Shown here piece after piece: positions 25,401 through 27,432 of a DNA stretch of 27,432 nucleotides. The DNA lies in NCBI GenBank assembly GCA_014904845.1, contig MU119689.1:1-27432 (forward strand). The letters are read 5' to 3'. The position numbers and the translations under genes are program-made. The stretch comes from Acephala macrosclerotiorum. Its lineage: Eukaryota > Ascomycota > Leotiomycetes > Helotiales > Mollisiaceae. The notes beneath the pieces were generated by a model. The model saw only the letters and a program-made list of their open reading frames with translations, did no database searches and had not been told where the DNA came from. Numbering within the stretch: the first letter of the stretch is position 1; each line of letters opens with the position of its first letter.

Positions 25401-26820
25401 TTTATTTAATTAATTTTTTAATTTAAAATAATTATTATTATAAAAAATAAATTAATAATTATAATAAAAATTTCAATAAAATCGATTTTTTTTTATTAAT
25501 TATTACGAATAATTTATCGAGTTTTATAATAAATAATTTAATTATTTAAATTATATTTATATTTATAAATGTTTTTATTAAATAATATTTATTAATTTAT
25601 TAATTGTTTAATTAAAATTTAAATATTATTTTTATTAAAAAATAAATTATTTTTATTGTTTTTATTTATTTATTAATATTTAAATTTATTATAATTTTTT
25701 TATAATATTAAAATTCGAATAATTTAAAAAAATAAATTTTAATTTTTAAATTTGTATTTTGTTTTATTTATATTATTATAAAAAATAAAAAATTTAAAAT
25801 ATTATTTATTATTCGAAAAAAAAAAAATTATTTTTTATAGTAATAAACTTTAAAATTTTATAAATATTTAAATTTTTATATAAGATTTTAAATTAAAATA
25901 TTTAAAAATAATTAATATATTTAAAATTAAAAAAAAAATTATAATAATTTAATAATAAATTATTTTTATTTTTATATAAATTGAAATTTATATATTTTTA
26001 ATTGAATAATATTTAATATTATAATTAAATCGTTATTATTATTTAAAATTTCTCGAGTTTATAAACGTTTTTTTAATACGTTTAAAATAATAAAAAATGA
26101 AATATTTTATATTAATAATAAATAATAATTTTAAAAAATATAAAATTATATTAAAATAAATTTAAAAAATAAATTTAAAAGTTTTTAATTTTATAAATTT
26201 TTTTTTTTATAATATAAATAATATATATTTAATAAATACAATTAATATTTATAAATATTTAATAAATATAATTTTTTTTTTATTTAATAATTTTTTTTAT
26301 AATTTAATTTTTTCGAGATTTAATTTTATTTAATTTATTATCGTAAAATTATATTCGAAAATCGATAATACGTAAATAATTAATAAAAAATTTATAAAAA
26401 TTTATTACTTCGAAAAAAATTATATTAATTATATTATAAAATCGCTATATATAAAAATAAATTATAATTTAAAATAATTTAAATTATTATTTAAATTAAA
26501 TATTAAAAATTTTAATTATTATTTTAATAATTATTTATAATATAATTTTAATGCGTTTTATTGTATTATTTATTTATAAATTATATAAAACGATTAATTC
26601 GAAATTAATATTTATAATAGTAAAATAAAATTTTAAAATTTTTAAAAAAATTTTTTTTATTATTTATTCGAAAACGTATAATTCGATTATAATAAAAAAT
26701 TTAAAAAAGTTTAAATTTATTAAATATATTAAATTTGTTTTTTATAGTATATATTTCGATTTTTTTATTCGATTTTTTAAATACGTTTTATAAATATATT
26801 GTAAATCTTTTTTTTTTAAA

Positions 26821-27420
26821 TAGTTTTTAATATTACATTTTGATATAAATCGAATTTATTTTTTGTAAATCGAATTAATATATTGTAAAAATTGTATTTT
26901 TTTAGTTTTTAAAATAATTTTATAATTTTTGTATATATTGTCGTATTATTTTAAAAAAATTGTAATATTATTTTTTTTGAATTAAAATATTTTAAAAATT
27001 CTAAAAAAAAGTATTTATAGTTTTAATACGAGTACGTATTTTTTAAAATTTTATATTTTTAAAAAATTGTTTTTATTATTCGTAAAAATTTTTTTAAAAA
27101 AAATTGATAATATAATTAAAATAAAAATATTTTTTATTAAAAAAAATAAATTTTAACGCGAATAATTTACTGATTTTAGTTTTTGAATTAAAAATTAGTT
27201 TAATAATTTAAAAATGCGAATTTTCGAATTATTATTTTCAAATAAAATTCGTTTTAAAAATTGATTTTTATTTATATCGTTTTTTCGTAAGATTTTTTTA
27301 TTTCAATTTTTATTTGAAATTTCGCTCGTTTATTCGTTTTAATAAAATGTATTTTTTAAATAAATACTTTTTTAATCGATTTTTTTTAATTGAAATTTTT
27401 TGTTTTAATTTTTTTCGTAT
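26821..27420 (+). other. G-retaining, strand-skewed right edge
   Basis: In these 600 bases I count 44 G and 25 C, of which 18 of each are in CpG. That leaves 26 G and 7 C outside CpG, against 4 G and 2 C outside CpG in positions 1-600. Most of the extra G sits in TpG, which a RIP-like process acting on minus-strand C would have removed. The plus strand therefore appears to have lost C while the minus strand kept its own. The trend rises towards the window end and may announce a domain boundary just outside. No gene is visible. Confidence 0.6.
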
Positions 27421-27432
27421 TATTTTTTGAAA

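Larger units (their letters stand above)
15201..27432. other. Ultra-AT, gene-free tract (right), RIP-like decay
   Basis: This has the same character as the left tract: A/T runs with isolated CpG, stops in every frame, and no recognisable coding sequence, tRNA or rRNA. T-only and A-only runs are frequent, for example the strongly T-rich stretch at about 22560-22665. Exceptions are listed separately: a CpG-dense zone (16400-17460), a microsatellite, the decayed island relative near 21.5 kb, the second dispersed-repeat copy, and the strand-skewed right edge. Everything else I examined shows nothing beyond compositional decay. Confidence 0.75.

Noticed and set aside
1..27432. Mitochondrial, apicoplast or reduced-symbiont genome as source
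   Set aside because: Such genomes are AT-rich but gene-dense, with readable rRNA, tRNA and protein genes. None is visible in 27 kb, and CpG-only survival is not their usual pattern.

Overview
Overall character. This 27.4 kb window is almost entirely A and T, and I can identify no functional gene on either strand. A hand count of positions 1-600 gives 20 G/C bases (3.3%), and 14 of those 20 lie in CpG dinucleotides. The same look (long A/T runs broken by isolated 'cg') holds across most of the window. CpA/TpG, CpC/GpG and CpT/ApG are nearly absent and stop codons are dense in every frame. This pattern fits DNA mutated close to saturation by a repeat-induced point mutation (RIP)-like process that turns C into T outside CpG. 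The likely host is therefore a filamentous ascomycete (Pezizomycotina), and the window a heterochromatic AT-isochore, possibly pericentromeric or subtelomeric. That placement is inference; no gene here anchors the taxonomy.

Layout. Positions 1-13779 are ultra-AT DNA. They hold simple repeats, a 42-bp tandem duplication (11568-11664), a pocket that kept C on the plus strand (7441-7680), a CpG-dense stretch (about 6640-6970), and one copy of a dispersed repeat (1262-1370) whose partner lies at 22303-22460. Positions 13780-15200 are a distinct island where GC reaches about 40-48% in the best 60-base stretches. It contains a tandem array with a period near 205 bp (units clearest at 14252-14867, more decayed units at 13791-14251). 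Beyond the array is a nearly unmutated segment with a perfect 21-bp inverted repeat (15080-15146) and a second, imperfect stem-loop next to it (15150-15199). Positions 15201-27432 return to ultra-AT DNA. They hold a CpG-dense tract (16400-17460) that may be a decayed mobile element or gene, a second shorter and more decayed relative of the island (about 21476-21795), and a right edge (26821-27420) where G outside CpG outnumbers C outside CpG by 26 to 7.

How it fits together. The elements look like one mutational history rather than a set of cooperating genes: repeats were inserted or amplified and then mutated to different depths. The island and its partner near 21.5 kb show the same family at two stages of decay. 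The most unusual items are the near-exclusive survival of CpG, the island with its 205-bp array, and the intact hairpin at the island's right end. I found no rRNA, tRNA, CRISPR array or recognisable protein domain.
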